A stretch of 64,000 nucleotides of DNA, taken from contig CAVXKT010000002.1 in assembly GCA_963762525.1 (NCBI GenBank), forward strand, positions 186,001-250,000, read 5' to 3'. Below the pieces are notes generated by a model that made no database searches, was not told the DNA's origin, and saw nothing but the letters and a program-made list of their open reading frames with translations. Below are positions 11,808 through 20,105 of the stretch, one piece after another. The stretch comes from DATFDN01 sp963762525 (GTDB lineage Bacteria > Pseudomonadota > Alphaproteobacteria > Acetobacterales > Acetobacteraceae). Within the stretch, counting starts at the first letter, position 1, and every line of letters starts with the position of its first letter. Position numbers and translations under genes: made by a program.

Positions 11808-12221
11808 GTGCTTCGCGTGAGTGACACGCTCGCGATCGACGAGCGGGCGCTGAGCGAGAGCTTCGTGCGCGCCTCCGGCCCCGGCGGGCAGAACGTAAAC
11901 AAGGTGGCGACCGCGGTTCAGCTTCGCCTCGATCTCGGCGCGGCCGGGCTGCCGGAGGCGGTGCGGGCACGGCTGGTGCGGCTAGCCGGCCGGCGGGTGA
12001 CGCAAGAAGGCATCCTCCAGGTCACGGCGCAGCGGCATCGGACCCGCGAGCGCAACCGCGCAACGGCGCAGGAGATGCTGCTGACACTCATTCGCCGGGC
12101 CGAGACACCGCCCCGCCGGCGCGTGGCCACCCGGCCCGGAGCCGCCGCCATTGCCCGCCGGCGCGCCGACAAGGCCCACCGCGCCGCGATCAAGCGCGAC
12201 CGCCTGCCGCCGGAAGGTTGA
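11808..12221 (+). CDS. arfB: alternative ribosome-rescue factor / peptidyl-tRNA hydrolase ArfB
   Basis: 137 residues beginning at GTG 11808, 7 bp after the acyl-CoA dehydrogenase stop. The catalytic GGQ motif is in RASGPGGQNVNKVATAVQLR near residue 27, as in class I release factors, and the C-terminus is a basic tail (ARRRADKAHRAAIKRDR) that in ArfB/YaeJ inserts in the empty mRNA channel of stalled ribosomes. It hydrolyses peptidyl-tRNA on non-stop complexes. The size and tail match ArfB rather than RF1/RF2. It may be co-transcribed with the dehydrogenase because of the short spacing, but no functional link is apparent. Confidence 0.9.
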   Translation: MLRVSDTLAIDERALSESFVRASGPGGQNVNKVATAVQLRLDLGAAGLPEAVRARLVRLAGRRVTQEGILQVTAQRHRTRERNRATAQEMLLTLIRRAETPPRRRVATRPGAAAIARRRADKAHRAAIKRDRLPPEG

Positions 12222-12303
12222 CGAGGTGCATGCGCGGTCGCGTTGCTTGTGACCGCCCCGGCCTCCGGACTATAGCTATGCCGCCCCGGTCGAGTCCCGC
12301 GCC

Positions 12304-13029
12304 ATGCCGCATCAGCCCGTCTATAAACGCGTCCTGCTCAAGGTCTCCGGCGAGGCGCTGATGGCGCGACGCGAGTATGGGCTCGACAATGACAAGGTGC
12401 GCGCGATCGCCGCCGATATCGGCGATGTCGCGTCGATGGGGGTGCAGGTCTGCCTGGTGATCGGCGGTGGCAACATCTTCCGCGGCGTCTCCGCCGCCGC
12501 CGCCGGCATGGAGCGTGCCCAGGCCGACTATATCGGAATGCTGGCCACGGTGATGAACGCGCTGGCGATGCAGAGCGCGCTGGAAAGCTGCGGGATGCCC
12601 ACGCGCGTGCAGTCGGCGATCCCGATGTCCAGCGTCTGCGAGCCCTACATTCGGCGCCGCGCCGAGCGCCACATGGAGAAGGGCCGGGTGGTGATCTTCG
12701 CCGCCGGCACCGGCAATCCGTTCTTCACCACCGACACTGCGGCTGCCCTGCGCGCCGCCGAGATGAACTGCGACGCGCTGTTCAAGGGCACTCAGGTCGA
12801 CGGCGTCTATGCCGCCGACCCGCGCCGTTACCCCGGCGCCGAGCGCTATGAGGAGCTATCCTACCAGAACGTGCTCGCCAATCAGCTCGCGGTCATGGAT
12901 GCCGCCGCCATCAGCCTGGCGCGCGAAAACGCGCTGCCGATCGTAGTCTTCAACATCCACGCCCCCGGCGCCTTCGCCGCGGTGGTGCGCGGCGAAGGCC
13001 GTTTCACCCGGATCGTCGAACGACGCTGA
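12304..13029 (+). CDS. pyrH: uridylate kinase
   Basis: 241 residues, complete, typical PyrH length. Phosphorylates UMP to UDP using ATP; hexameric amino-acid-kinase fold. Motifs: KRVLLKVSGEALMARREYG at the N-terminus, VIGGGNIFRGV (glycine-rich loop), IFAAGTGNPFFTTDTAAALR and KGTQVDGVYAADPRRYPGAE. First gene of the conserved string pyrH-frr-uppS-cdsA-dxr-rseP that links nucleotide supply, ribosome recycling and envelope lipid synthesis. The 82 bp upstream carry a possible promoter with TATAGC near 12271 but no unusual structure. Confidence 0.97.
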   Translation: MPHQPVYKRVLLKVSGEALMARREYGLDNDKVRAIAADIGDVASMGVQVCLVIGGGNIFRGVSAAAAGMERAQADYIGMLATVMNALAMQSALESCGMPTRVQSAIPMSSVCEPYIRRRAERHMEKGRVVIFAAGTGNPFFTTDTAAALRAAEMNCDALFKGTQVDGVYAADPRRYPGAERYEELSYQNVLANQLAVMDAAAISLARENALPIVVFNIHAPGAFAAVVRGEGRFTRIVERR

Positions 13030-13047
13030 CCCGTGCGGGAGGAGCCG

Positions 13048-13614
13048 ATGCCAGCAGACCTCAACACGCTGAAGCAGGATCTGAGCAGGCGCATGGACGG
13101 CGCGCTCGAGACGCTGCGCCGCGAGTTCGCCGGCCTGCGCACCGGGCGCGCCAGCCCGGCATTGCTGGAGCCGGTCAGGGTCCACGCCTACGGCTCCGAG
13201 GTGCCGCTCAATCAGGTCGGCACCACGGCGGTGCCGGAGGCGCGGATGCTGACGGTGCAGGTCTGGGATCGGGCGCTGGTGGGTGCGGTCGAGAAGGCGA
13301 TCCGCGATGCCGGGCTCGGCCTCAACCCGGCCTCCGACGGGCAGCTGGTCCGCATTCCGATCCCGCAGCTCACGACCGAGCGGCGCAACGAATTGGTCAA
13401 GCTCGCCCACAAATACGCCGAGGGTGCCAAGGTGGCGGTGCGCGCCGTCCGCCGCGACGGGATGGAGCAGATCAAGACGCTGGAGAAGAAGCACGATATC
13501 GGCGAGGACACCGCGAAGGATTGGCACGTCGAAGTGCAGAAGCTCACCGATCAATATATCAAACGCGTCGATGACGCCGCCGCGGACAAGGAAAAGGACA
13601 TTCGCCAGGTCTGA
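13048..13614 (+). CDS. frr: ribosome recycling factor
   Basis: 188 residues from ATG 13048, chosen because GGGAGGAG at 13036-13043 is ideally spaced; an upstream in-frame GTG at 13033 would add five residues and sits on top of that Shine-Dalgarno. Splits post-termination ribosomes together with EF-G and IF3. Family features: LRTGRASPALLEPV near residue 30, VQVWDRALVGAVEKAI, IPIPQLTTERRNELVKLA, and the C-terminal helix ending KEKDIRQV. Lies 18 bp after pyrH, and its stop overlaps the uppS start (TGATG). Confidence 0.97.
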   Translation: MPADLNTLKQDLSRRMDGALETLRREFAGLRTGRASPALLEPVRVHAYGSEVPLNQVGTTAVPEARMLTVQVWDRALVGAVEKAIRDAGLGLNPASDGQLVRIPIPQLTTERRNELVKLAHKYAEGAKVAVRAVRRDGMEQIKTLEKKHDIGEDTAKDWHVEVQKLTDQYIKRVDDAAADKEKDIRQV

Positions 13615-14390
13615 TGCGGCGGTCCTTGCCAACAGAGACGACGAACGTGCCGCGTTCCCGCATCGTCAACTCCCGGGTCGCCGAACTGGGGCCGCCAGCC
13701 CACGTCGCCATCATCATGGACGGCAACGGCCGGTGGGCGAAGGCGAAACGGCTGCCGCGCGTGGCCGGGCACCGCGAGGGCGCGCGTGCGGTGCGCCGCA
13801 CCATCGAGGCGGCGATCCGCCACCGCGTCGGTTGGCTCACGCTTTATGCATTCAGCAACGAGAATTGGCGCCGCCCGGCGGAGGAGATCACGGATTTGAC
13901 CGGGCTGCTGCGCCATTACCTGCGCAGCGAGATCGCCGAACTGGACGCCAATGGCGTGCGCCTCAGGGTGATCGGTGAGCGCGCGCGCTTCGCCCCCGAT
14001 ATCCAGCGCGAGTTGGCCGCCGCCGAGCAGCGCACCCGCGACAATCAGCGGCTCAACCTCGTGGTGGCGCTCTCCTACGGCTCGCGGGCGGAGATCGCGG
14101 CGGCGGCGCGCGCGGCGGCGGAGGCGGCGCGCGACGGCTACCTCGATCCGGCGACGCTGGACGAGCAGGTGTTTGAGGCAAGGCTTTCAACGGCGGGGAT
14201 TCCCGATCCCGACCTGCTGATCCGCACCTCCGGAGAGCAGCGGCTGTCGAACTTCCTGCTGTGGCAGGCGGCGTATGCCGAATTCGTGTTTCTCGACGTG
14301 CTGTGGCCGGATTTCGGCGCGGAGCATTTCGCCGCCGCGCTCGCCGAATACGCGCGCCGGGAGCGTCGCTTCGGCGAACGCCCGAAGTGA
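13614..14390 (+). CDS. uppS: undecaprenyl diphosphate synthase (cis-isoprenyl transferase)
   Basis: 258 residues from ATG 13614, coupled to frr by a TGATG overlap. Adds IPP units to farnesyl diphosphate in cis to give C55-PP, the carrier for peptidoglycan precursors. Diagnostic motifs: HVAIIMDGNGRWAKAKRLPR (catalytic Asp), TLYAFSNENWRRP, VVALSYGSRAEI and DLLIRTSGEQRLSNFLLWQ. The FPP substrate would come from ispA at 23.2 kb. The ~20 residues before HVAIIMDG are longer than strictly needed, so a later start is possible. Confidence 0.96.
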   Translation: MRRSLPTETTNVPRSRIVNSRVAELGPPAHVAIIMDGNGRWAKAKRLPRVAGHREGARAVRRTIEAAIRHRVGWLTLYAFSNENWRRPAEEITDLTGLLRHYLRSEIAELDANGVRLRVIGERARFAPDIQRELAAAEQRTRDNQRLNLVVALSYGSRAEIAAAARAAAEAARDGYLDPATLDEQVFEARLSTAGIPDPDLLIRTSGEQRLSNFLLWQAAYAEFVFLDVLWPDFGAEHFAAALAEYARRERRFGERPK

Positions 14391-15067
14391 GATCCCGCAA
14401 ATGGGCGGATTTGCGTCTGCGCGCCCTCTCGGCCGTGGTCACCGCGCCGGTTACGGTCGGAGTCATCTGGCTAGGCGGGCCGCTGTTCCTCGCCCTCGTC
14501 GCCGCCGCGGCGCTCGGCATGGCGGTCGAGTGGGTCGGACTTTGCCGCGCCGGGCGGTTGCACCCGCGATGGTTGCTCGCGGGGGTGCTCTGGATCGCGC
14601 TCTGGGGAGCCTGCCTCGGCTGGCTGCGGGCTGATCCGAGCGCCGGACGCGCGAACGTGATCGGGCTGGCGCTCGTGGTGTGGGCGAGCGACATCGGCGC
14701 CTACGTCGCCGGGCGGGCCCTCGGCGGGCCGAAGCTGGCGCCGCGCATCTCGCCCGGCAAGACGATCGCGGGCGCCGTCGGCGGCGCTCTCGCTTCCGCC
14801 CTGGTCTCGGCTGCGGCCTCGAAGCTGCTGATCCTGCAACCTGACTATCCGGCGGCACTGGCCCTCGGGGCCGGACTATCCGCGGTGGCGCAGGCGGGCG
14901 ACCTTGCCGAGAGTGCGCTCAAGCGCGGCTGCGGCGTGAAGGATTCGGGCCGGCTGATCCCCGGCCATGGCGGCCTGCTGGACCGGCTCGACGCCACCCT
15001 GGCGGCGGTCCCCGTCGCGGCCCTGCTTTCACTCGCGCTCGGTTCCGGGGTAGTGCTGTGGCGATGA
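14387..15067 (+). CDS. cdsA: phosphatidate cytidylyltransferase
   Basis: 226 residues from GTG 14387, which overlaps the uppS stop (GTGA). Makes CDP-diacylglycerol from phosphatidate and CTP for phospholipid synthesis; integral inner-membrane protein. Several hydrophobic segments are visible (for example LFLALVAAAALGMAVEWVG and VIGLALVVWASDIGAYVAGR), and the C-terminal signature runs RISPGKTIAGAVGG ... GDLAESALKRGCGVKDSG and IPGHGGLLDRLDA, which is the CDS family hallmark. It is shorter than E. coli CdsA (~285), with fewer N-terminal membrane helices. The last 10 bp overlap dxr. Confidence 0.95.
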   Translation: MRSRKWADLRLRALSAVVTAPVTVGVIWLGGPLFLALVAAAALGMAVEWVGLCRAGRLHPRWLLAGVLWIALWGACLGWLRADPSAGRANVIGLALVVWASDIGAYVAGRALGGPKLAPRISPGKTIAGAVGGALASALVSAAASKLLILQPDYPAALALGAGLSAVAQAGDLAESALKRGCGVKDSGRLIPGHGGLLDRLDATLAAVPVAALLSLALGSGVVLWR

Positions 15068-16240
15068 CGACCGAATCGCCCCGCACCGTCACCGTTTTGG
15101 GCAGCACGGGGAGCGTCGGCACCCAGACCATCGAGCTGCTGGCGGCCGACCCGGCGCGGTTTCGCGTCCGCGCCCTGGTCGCCGGGCGCAACGTCGCCCG
15201 CCTCGCCGCGCAGGCGGTGGAGCTCCGGGCCGAACTCGCGGTGGTCAGCGACCCCGCGTTCGGCGGCGCGTTGCAACAGGCACTCGCCGGCTCCGGGATC
15301 GAGGTCGGGGCCGGGCCGCAGGCGGTGGTGGAAGCCGCTTCGCGCCCGGCGGACTGGACGATGGCGGCCATCACCGGCGCCGCCGGCCTTGCCTCGACGC
15401 TGGCAGCGATCCGGCGCGGGTCGTGCGTCGCCCTCGCCAACAAGGAGGCGCTGGTGTGCGCCGGCGAGGTGATGCTGCGCGCCGTTCGCCAGGCGGGGGC
15501 GAGGCTGCTGCCGGTCGATTCCGAGCATAACGCGATCTTTCAGTCGCTCGCCGACGGCAACCGCGATGCCGTCGAGCGCATCGTGCTCACCAGCTCGGGC
15601 GGTCCCTTCCGCCGCAGCAGCCGCGAGGAGATGGGGCGGGTCACGCCGGAGGCGGCGCTGAAGCATCCCGTGTGGTCGATGGGCGCCAAGATTTCGATCA
15701 ATTCCGCCACCATGATGAACAAGGGCCTGGAGATCATCGAGGCGGCGCGGCTGTTCGACCTGCCCGAACTCGGCCATCGACGTGCTGGTGCACCCGCAGG
15801 CGGTGATTCACGGCATGGTCTGCTATCGCGACGGCAGCGTGCTGGCGCAGCTCGGCTCGCCCGACATGCGCATTCCGATCGCCCACACCCTGGCGTGGCC
15901 CGGGCGCATCGCCACCCGCTCGCCTCGTCTCGACCTCGCCGCGGTCTCGCGACTGGAATTCGAGGCCCCCGATCCGGCGCGGTTCCCGGCGCTGCGGCTG
16001 GCGCGCGAGGCCTTGCGCGCGGGCGGCGGGGCGCCGACCGTGCTCAGTGCCGCCAATGAGGTTGCCGTCGGCGCGTTCCTGGAGCGTCGGATCGGCTTCC
16101 TCGACATCGCGGCGACCGTCGAGGCGGTGCTGGACCGGCTGAGCGGGTCGACGGCCGCCTCGCTGGAAGCGGTGATGGCGCTGGACGAGGCCGCCCGCGC
16201 CGCCGCCAAGAGCCGCATCGCGTTGGTGCCCGCGGCATGA
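15058..16240 (+). CDS. dxr: 1-deoxy-D-xylulose 5-phosphate reductoisomerase
   Basis: NADPH-dependent second step of the MEP isoprenoid pathway (DXP to MEP). Starts at GTG 15058 or ATG 15064, overlapping cdsA. Features: NADPH-binding TVTVLGSTGSVGTQTIEL, the metal/substrate segment LLPVDSEHNAIFQSL, SSGGPFRR, KHPVWSMGAKISINSATMMNKGLE and the C-terminal helix bundle with ANEVAVGAFLERRIGFLDI. One extra G near 15771 shifts the frame between LPEL and AIDVLVHPQAVIHG; both halves are otherwise perfect. dxs, ispH and ispA are in the same window at 21-25 kb, so four MEP/prenyl genes are close together. Confidence 0.96.
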
Positions 16241-16272
16241 TAGAATAGGGGTTTGGAGCACTCGGAATACCA

Positions 16273-17376
16273 GTGGTTCAGGCAGTTCCCGACCTTTTCC
16301 GCACCGCCATCTCGTTTCTGGTGGTGCTCGGTGTGCTCGTGTTCATCCACGAACTGGGCCACTATCTCGCCGCGCGCTGGCGCGGGGTGCATGTCGAGGC
16401 GTTCTCGATCGGCTTCGGCCAGGCGCTGACGAGTTGGGTGGACCGGCGCGGGACGGTCTGGAAACTCGCCTGGATTCCGCTTGGCGGCTATGTGCGCCTG
16501 CACGGCCAGGAGCGGCCGGAGCTGATGTCGCCCGAGCGGCGGCGACAGTGCATCCCCGGCCATACGTTTCAGGAAAAGTCGGTCGCCTCCCGGGCGATCA
16601 TCGTCGCCGCCGGGCCGGCGGCCAATTTCGTGCTGGCGGCGGCGCTGTTTTTTGCGCTGTTCGCCGCCGTCGGCCGGCCGACGACGTTGCCGATCGTGAC
16701 CGACGTGCTGCCCGGCTCGGCCGCCGCCACGGCGGGAATCGTCGCGCAGGACCGAATTTTGTCGATCGCCGGCACCCCGATCAAAAGCTTTGAAGACCTG
16801 CAGCAGACGATTGCCGATCATCCCGATCAGAGCGTTGACATCCGGTTGATGCGCGCGGGACGGGAACGGGTGATCACCCCACTGATCCGGTCGCAGAAGG
16901 AGGACGGGCGCACGGTCGGACTGTTGGGGATCAAGGGCGGGGTGGTGGAGTATCACCGCCAATCGCTTCCGGCAGCCTTCGCCGGCGGCATCACCGAGAC
17001 CTGGAAGGTGACGGCGGAGACCGTCAAGGGCGTTGCGCAGATGATCGGCGGCGAGCGCGGGACCGGGGAACTGGGCGGGCCACTGCGGATCGCGCAATTA
17101 TCGGGTCAGGTGGCGGCGCTCGGGATCGCCAGCCTGATTTCGTTCGTGGCCGTGCTGTCGGTCAATCTCGGGCTGATCAACCTGTTCCCGATCCCGGTTC
17201 TCGATGGCGGGCATCTGCTGTTCTACTTCTTCGAGGCGCTGCGTGGCCGCCCGCTGCCGGCGCGGGCGCAGGAGTACGGCTTCCGTGCCGGCCTGGCGCT
17301 GCTGGTCGGGCTGATGGTGTTCGCCACCTGGAACGACCTCAGTCACTTCGGGCTGTTCCGCTGGGTGCTGGGGTAG
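16273..17376 (+). CDS. rseP: RIP metalloprotease RseP (site-2 protease, M50)
   Basis: 367 residues from GTG 16273, complete. Intramembrane zinc protease that cleaves anti-sigma factors and remnant signal peptides. The zinc motif HELGH is in VFIHELGHYLAARWRG near residue 28, a PDZ domain follows (VLPGSAAATAGIVAQDRILS), and the second active-site motif VLDGGHLLFYF is near residue 312. At least four membrane segments are seen. In most proteobacteria rseP is followed by bamA, but here the next gene is the convergent hpnK, whose 3' end overlaps rseP by 38 bp, so the usual operon has been broken. Confidence 0.95.
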   Translation: MVQAVPDLFRTAISFLVVLGVLVFIHELGHYLAARWRGVHVEAFSIGFGQALTSWVDRRGTVWKLAWIPLGGYVRLHGQERPELMSPERRRQCIPGHTFQEKSVASRAIIVAAGPAANFVLAAALFFALFAAVGRPTTLPIVTDVLPGSAAATAGIVAQDRILSIAGTPIKSFEDLQQTIADHPDQSVDIRLMRAGRERVITPLIRSQKEDGRTVGLLGIKGGVVEYHRQSLPAAFAGGITETWKVTAETVKGVAQMIGGERGTGELGGPLRIAQLSGQVAALGIASLISFVAVLSVNLGLINLFPIPVLDGGHLLFYFFEALRGRPLPARAQEYGFRAGLALLVGLMVFATWNDLSHFGLFRWVLG

Positions 17377-18190
17377 GCTCGCCGTTCTGGACGCCGAAAC
17401 CCGCGAGCAATCTTACGCCGTTCGCCGCCATGATCGCCCGCACTTCCGGGTCCAGCAGGGCGGCAAGCTCGCCTCGGTGGTCGTAGCCGGGCATCAGCGC
17501 CGCAAGCTGCTCATCGGTTCGGGTGGCCGGGTGGAAGTAGATTTCGCTGAGCCCGGGGGGCAGCCTTTCTAGCAGCCGGCGAACCCGTTCGGTCGTCATT
17601 GCGCCGGTCCAGCGCAGGCCGAAACAGTGATCGTTGGCGAGCATCCCGGCCCGGCGCACCTGCCGGCGAAGCAGCCGCGTCCAGGCCCGCAGCGTCGCGT
17701 CCGCCCACCTCGCCCGCTCGCCTCGCCGGTCGAGGCCTGGTTCCGTCGGCACGCGCACCGCGCCGAGCCCGAATTCCCGGCCGATGTCGATCAGCATCCG
17801 ACCGACCGTGGGATGGAGGTGCATGTGCTTGTGCGCGTTGGCATGGTCGAGCCGCAGCCCGGTGGCGGCGAAGGCGGCGAATTGGGCGCGGATTTCCGCT
17901 GCTAGCCGGCGGCGGGCGGCGGGGCGGAAGAAGTAGTCCACGCCGAGCCGGAACTGACCGGACGGGAACGGATGGGGCGGCAGGATCGCCGGGCCTTCGA
18001 TCACCACCAGATGCAGCCCGACCGCGAGCGAGCGCATCGCCTTCGCCCGCCGGACCGCGTCCGCCGCCGCTGGACCCGCCACCATCAGGCTGGCGGCGGT
18101 GAGGATGCCGTCGCGATGCGCGCGCTCCACCGCCTCGTTGACCGGCTCGGCGAGGCCGAAATCGTCGGCGGTGACGATCAGGCGCTTCAA
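17339..18190 (-). CDS. hpnK: hopanoid biosynthesis-associated deacetylase HpnK (YdjC/ChbG family)
   Basis: 283 residues, complete. YdjC-fold metal-dependent deacetylase: N-terminal LIVTADDFGLAEPVNEAV with the metal-binding Asp pair, HANAHKHMHLHPTVGRML with the His ligands, and LSEIYFHPATR. In hopanoid producers HpnK removes the acetyl group from N-acetylglucosaminyl bacteriohopanetetrol made by HpnI, giving glucosaminyl-BHT, on which HpnJ then acts. Location in the hpnI-hpnJ cluster supports this rather than a chitooligosaccharide role. The 3' end overlaps the convergent rseP by 38 bp, and it lies 19 bp after the GNAT gene. Confidence 0.9.
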   Translation of the reverse strand: MKRLIVTADDFGLAEPVNEAVERAHRDGILTAASLMVAGPAAADAVRRAKAMRSLAVGLHLVVIEGPAILPPHPFPSGQFRLGVDYFFRPAARRRLAAEIRAQFAAFAATGLRLDHANAHKHMHLHPTVGRMLIDIGREFGLGAVRVPTEPGLDRRGERARWADATLRAWTRLLRRQVRRAGMLANDHCFGLRWTGAMTTERVRRLLERLPPGLSEIYFHPATRTDEQLAALMPGYDHRGELAALLDPEVRAIMAANGVRLLAGFGVQNGEPTPAPSGTARSD

Positions 18191-18209
18191 GCCGCGGTGG
18201 CCCTCATGA

Positions 18210-18656
18210 TCACGTCAGTCGCTTGCGGAAGAACACCCGACTGTAGCCCGCCTGCTCGGCGCGGTCGTACTCGACCCAGCCGAGCCGGGGATACATTGCC
18301 ATGTTCTCGTGCATGGCGGTGTTCGTGTAGAGGCGCAGCTCCTCGTAGCCGCGCTGGCGGGCTTCGGTCTCGGCGAACGCCAGCAGCCGGCGACCGACCC
18401 CGCCTCCTTGTCGCCGGGGAGCGACCGCAATGTTGTCGAGCAGGAGATAGCCGGGCGACGGCAGCAGGACCAGCAGGCCGACAATTTCGCTCCCGTCCGT
18501 CAGCACTCGGACGGAACGCTCGGCGATCCGCGCAGCGTAGTCATCCAGCATCGGGCCGGGCGGCTTGCCCATCCTGGGCACGTAGGGGGCATAAGCTTCA
18601 TTGACGAGCCGTTCCACGGCTTCGCGGTCGGCCGCTTCGGCGTGCCGTATGTCCAC
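18210..18656 (-). CDS. GNAT family N-acetyltransferase
   Basis: 148 residues, complete. Acetyl-CoA-binding motif A is DNIAVAPRRQGGGVGRRLLA (R/Q-x-x-G-x-G/A type) around residue 80, and the C-terminal part has ELRLYTNTAMHENMAMYPRLGW, typical of RimI-like GNATs. The acceptor substrate is unknown. It is placed between hpnJ and hpnK on the same strand with gaps of about 18 bp on each side, so it is very probably part of the hopanoid operon transcript. A role in hopanoid head-group chemistry is conceivable but not shown by the sequence. Confidence 0.85.
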   Translation of the reverse strand: MDIRHAEAADREAVERLVNEAYAPYVPRMGKPPGPMLDDYAARIAERSVRVLTDGSEIVGLLVLLPSPGYLLLDNIAVAPRRQGGGVGRRLLAFAETEARQRGYEELRLYTNTAMHENMAMYPRLGWVEYDRAEQAGYSRVFFRKRLT

Positions 18657-18674
18657 TCCGTTCTCGCCGCCGTT

Positions 18675-20105
18675 TCAAGCCGCGTTGTGGCGCTCGCGCA
18701 GGAACTGGAAGAACTCCACGCCCTCGCGCAGCCGTCGCTTCATCATCTGCGGGCTGCGCGCCATCTCGCCGACGATGGCGGCGATCTTGGGGGCGCGGAA
18801 GTAGAAACGCCGGTAGAACGTCTCCACGCTGTCGAAGATCTCGGTGTGGCTGAGATGCGGATAATGCAGCGGGGCGATCTGCACGCCGTGATCGTCCACC
18901 AGCTCGGCGTTGGCTGCGTCCAGCCAGCCATTCGCAAGGGCCTGATCATAAAGGAATGTCCCCGGGTAGGGCGCGGCCAGGGAGACCTGGACGGTGTGCG
19001 GGTTGATCTCGGTGGCGAAGCGGATCGTCTCCTGGATGGTCTGTTGCGTCTCGCCCGGCAAGCCGAGAATGAACGTGCCGTGGATCTTGATTCCCAGCTC
19101 ATGACAGTCGCGCGTGAACCGCTTGGCGACTTCGATCCGCATCCCCTTCTTGATGTTGTGCAGAATCTGCTGGTTGCCGCTCTCGTAGCCCACCAGCAGC
19201 AGCCGCAAACCGTTTTCCCTGAGCACCTTCAGGGTCGCACGCGGCACATTGGCCTTGGCGTTGCAGGACCAGGTGACGCCGAGTTTCCCCAGCTCGCGGG
19301 CGATCGCCTCGGCGCGCGGCAGGTTGTCTGTAAACGTGTCGTCGTCGAAGAAAAACTCCCGAACCCCTGGAAAATACGCCTTTGCCAACCTGATCTCGGC
19401 GGCGACGTGCTCGGGGCTGCGCACCCGATAGCGATGCCCGCCGACGGTCTGCGGCCATAGACAGAAGGTGCATCGCGACTTGCAGCCGCGCCCGGTGTAG
19501 AGCGAGACGTAAGGATGCAGCAGATAGCCGATGAAGTAGTCGGCGATCCGAAGATCGCGTTGATACACTTCGGTTACGAACGGCAGGCTGTCCATGTCCT
19601 CCAGCACCGCGCGGTCGCGGTTGTGGACGATGCCGCCGCCGGCGTCGCGAAACGAGATCCCATCGACAGCCGCCAAATCCATCCCTTCAGCGACTTCCTT
19701 GATCGTGAAGTCGAACTCGTTGCGGGCCACGAAGTCGATCGCAGAACCGGCTTGCGCGAGGCTCTTCTCCGCCTCCACCGCCACCTTCGCGCCCACCATG
19801 CCGATCTTCAGGCCGGGCACCTCCTGCTTGAGGCGGGCGGCCGCGCGCACGTCGGAGGCGAAGGAGGGCGTCGAGGTATGGATGACGCACAGCTCCTTGC
19901 CGCGCGCCTCGGCCAACACGGCGTCCATGCCAAGCCGGGCCGGCGGCGCATCGATCAGCTTGCTCCCCGGCACCAGCGCCGCCGGCTGCGCGAGCCAGGT
20001 CGGATACCAGTACGAGCGGATTTCCCGCTTCGCCTGATAGCGCGAGCCGGCGCCGCCGTCGAAGCCGTCGAACGAGGGCGGCTGCAGGAACAGGGTCTTC
20101 ATCAT
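18675..20105 (-). CDS. hpnJ: hopanoid biosynthesis-associated radical SAM protein HpnJ
   Basis: About 476 residues from ATG 20105 (MMKTLFLQPPSFDGFDGGAG), overlapping the hpnI stop (ATGA). B12-binding-like N-terminal domain, then the radical SAM cluster motif CKSRCTFC in YTGRGCKSRCTFCLWPQTVG (CxxxCxxC) around residue 205, and the downstream FFFDDDTFTDNLPRA and LLLVGYESGNQQILHNIKKG segments typical of the B12-binding radical SAM group. HpnJ is required for ring contraction of glucosaminyl-BHT to the cyclitol ether. Intact and in order after hpnI. Confidence 0.93.
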   Translation of the reverse strand: MMKTLFLQPPSFDGFDGGAGSRYQAKREIRSYWYPTWLAQPAALVPGSKLIDAPPARLGMDAVLAEARGKELCVIHTSTPSFASDVRAAARLKQEVPGLKIGMVGAKVAVEAEKSLAQAGSAIDFVARNEFDFTIKEVAEGMDLAAVDGISFRDAGGGIVHNRDRAVLEDMDSLPFVTEVYQRDLRIADYFIGYLLHPYVSLYTGRGCKSRCTFCLWPQTVGGHRYRVRSPEHVAAEIRLAKAYFPGVREFFFDDDTFTDNLPRAEAIARELGKLGVTWSCNAKANVPRATLKVLRENGLRLLLVGYESGNQQILHNIKKGMRIEVAKRFTRDCHELGIKIHGTFILGLPGETQQTIQETIRFATEINPHTVQVSLAAPYPGTFLYDQALANGWLDAANAELVDDHGVQIAPLHYPHLSHTEIFDSVETFYRRFYFRAPKIAAIVGEMARSPQMMKRRLREGVEFFQFLRERHNAA

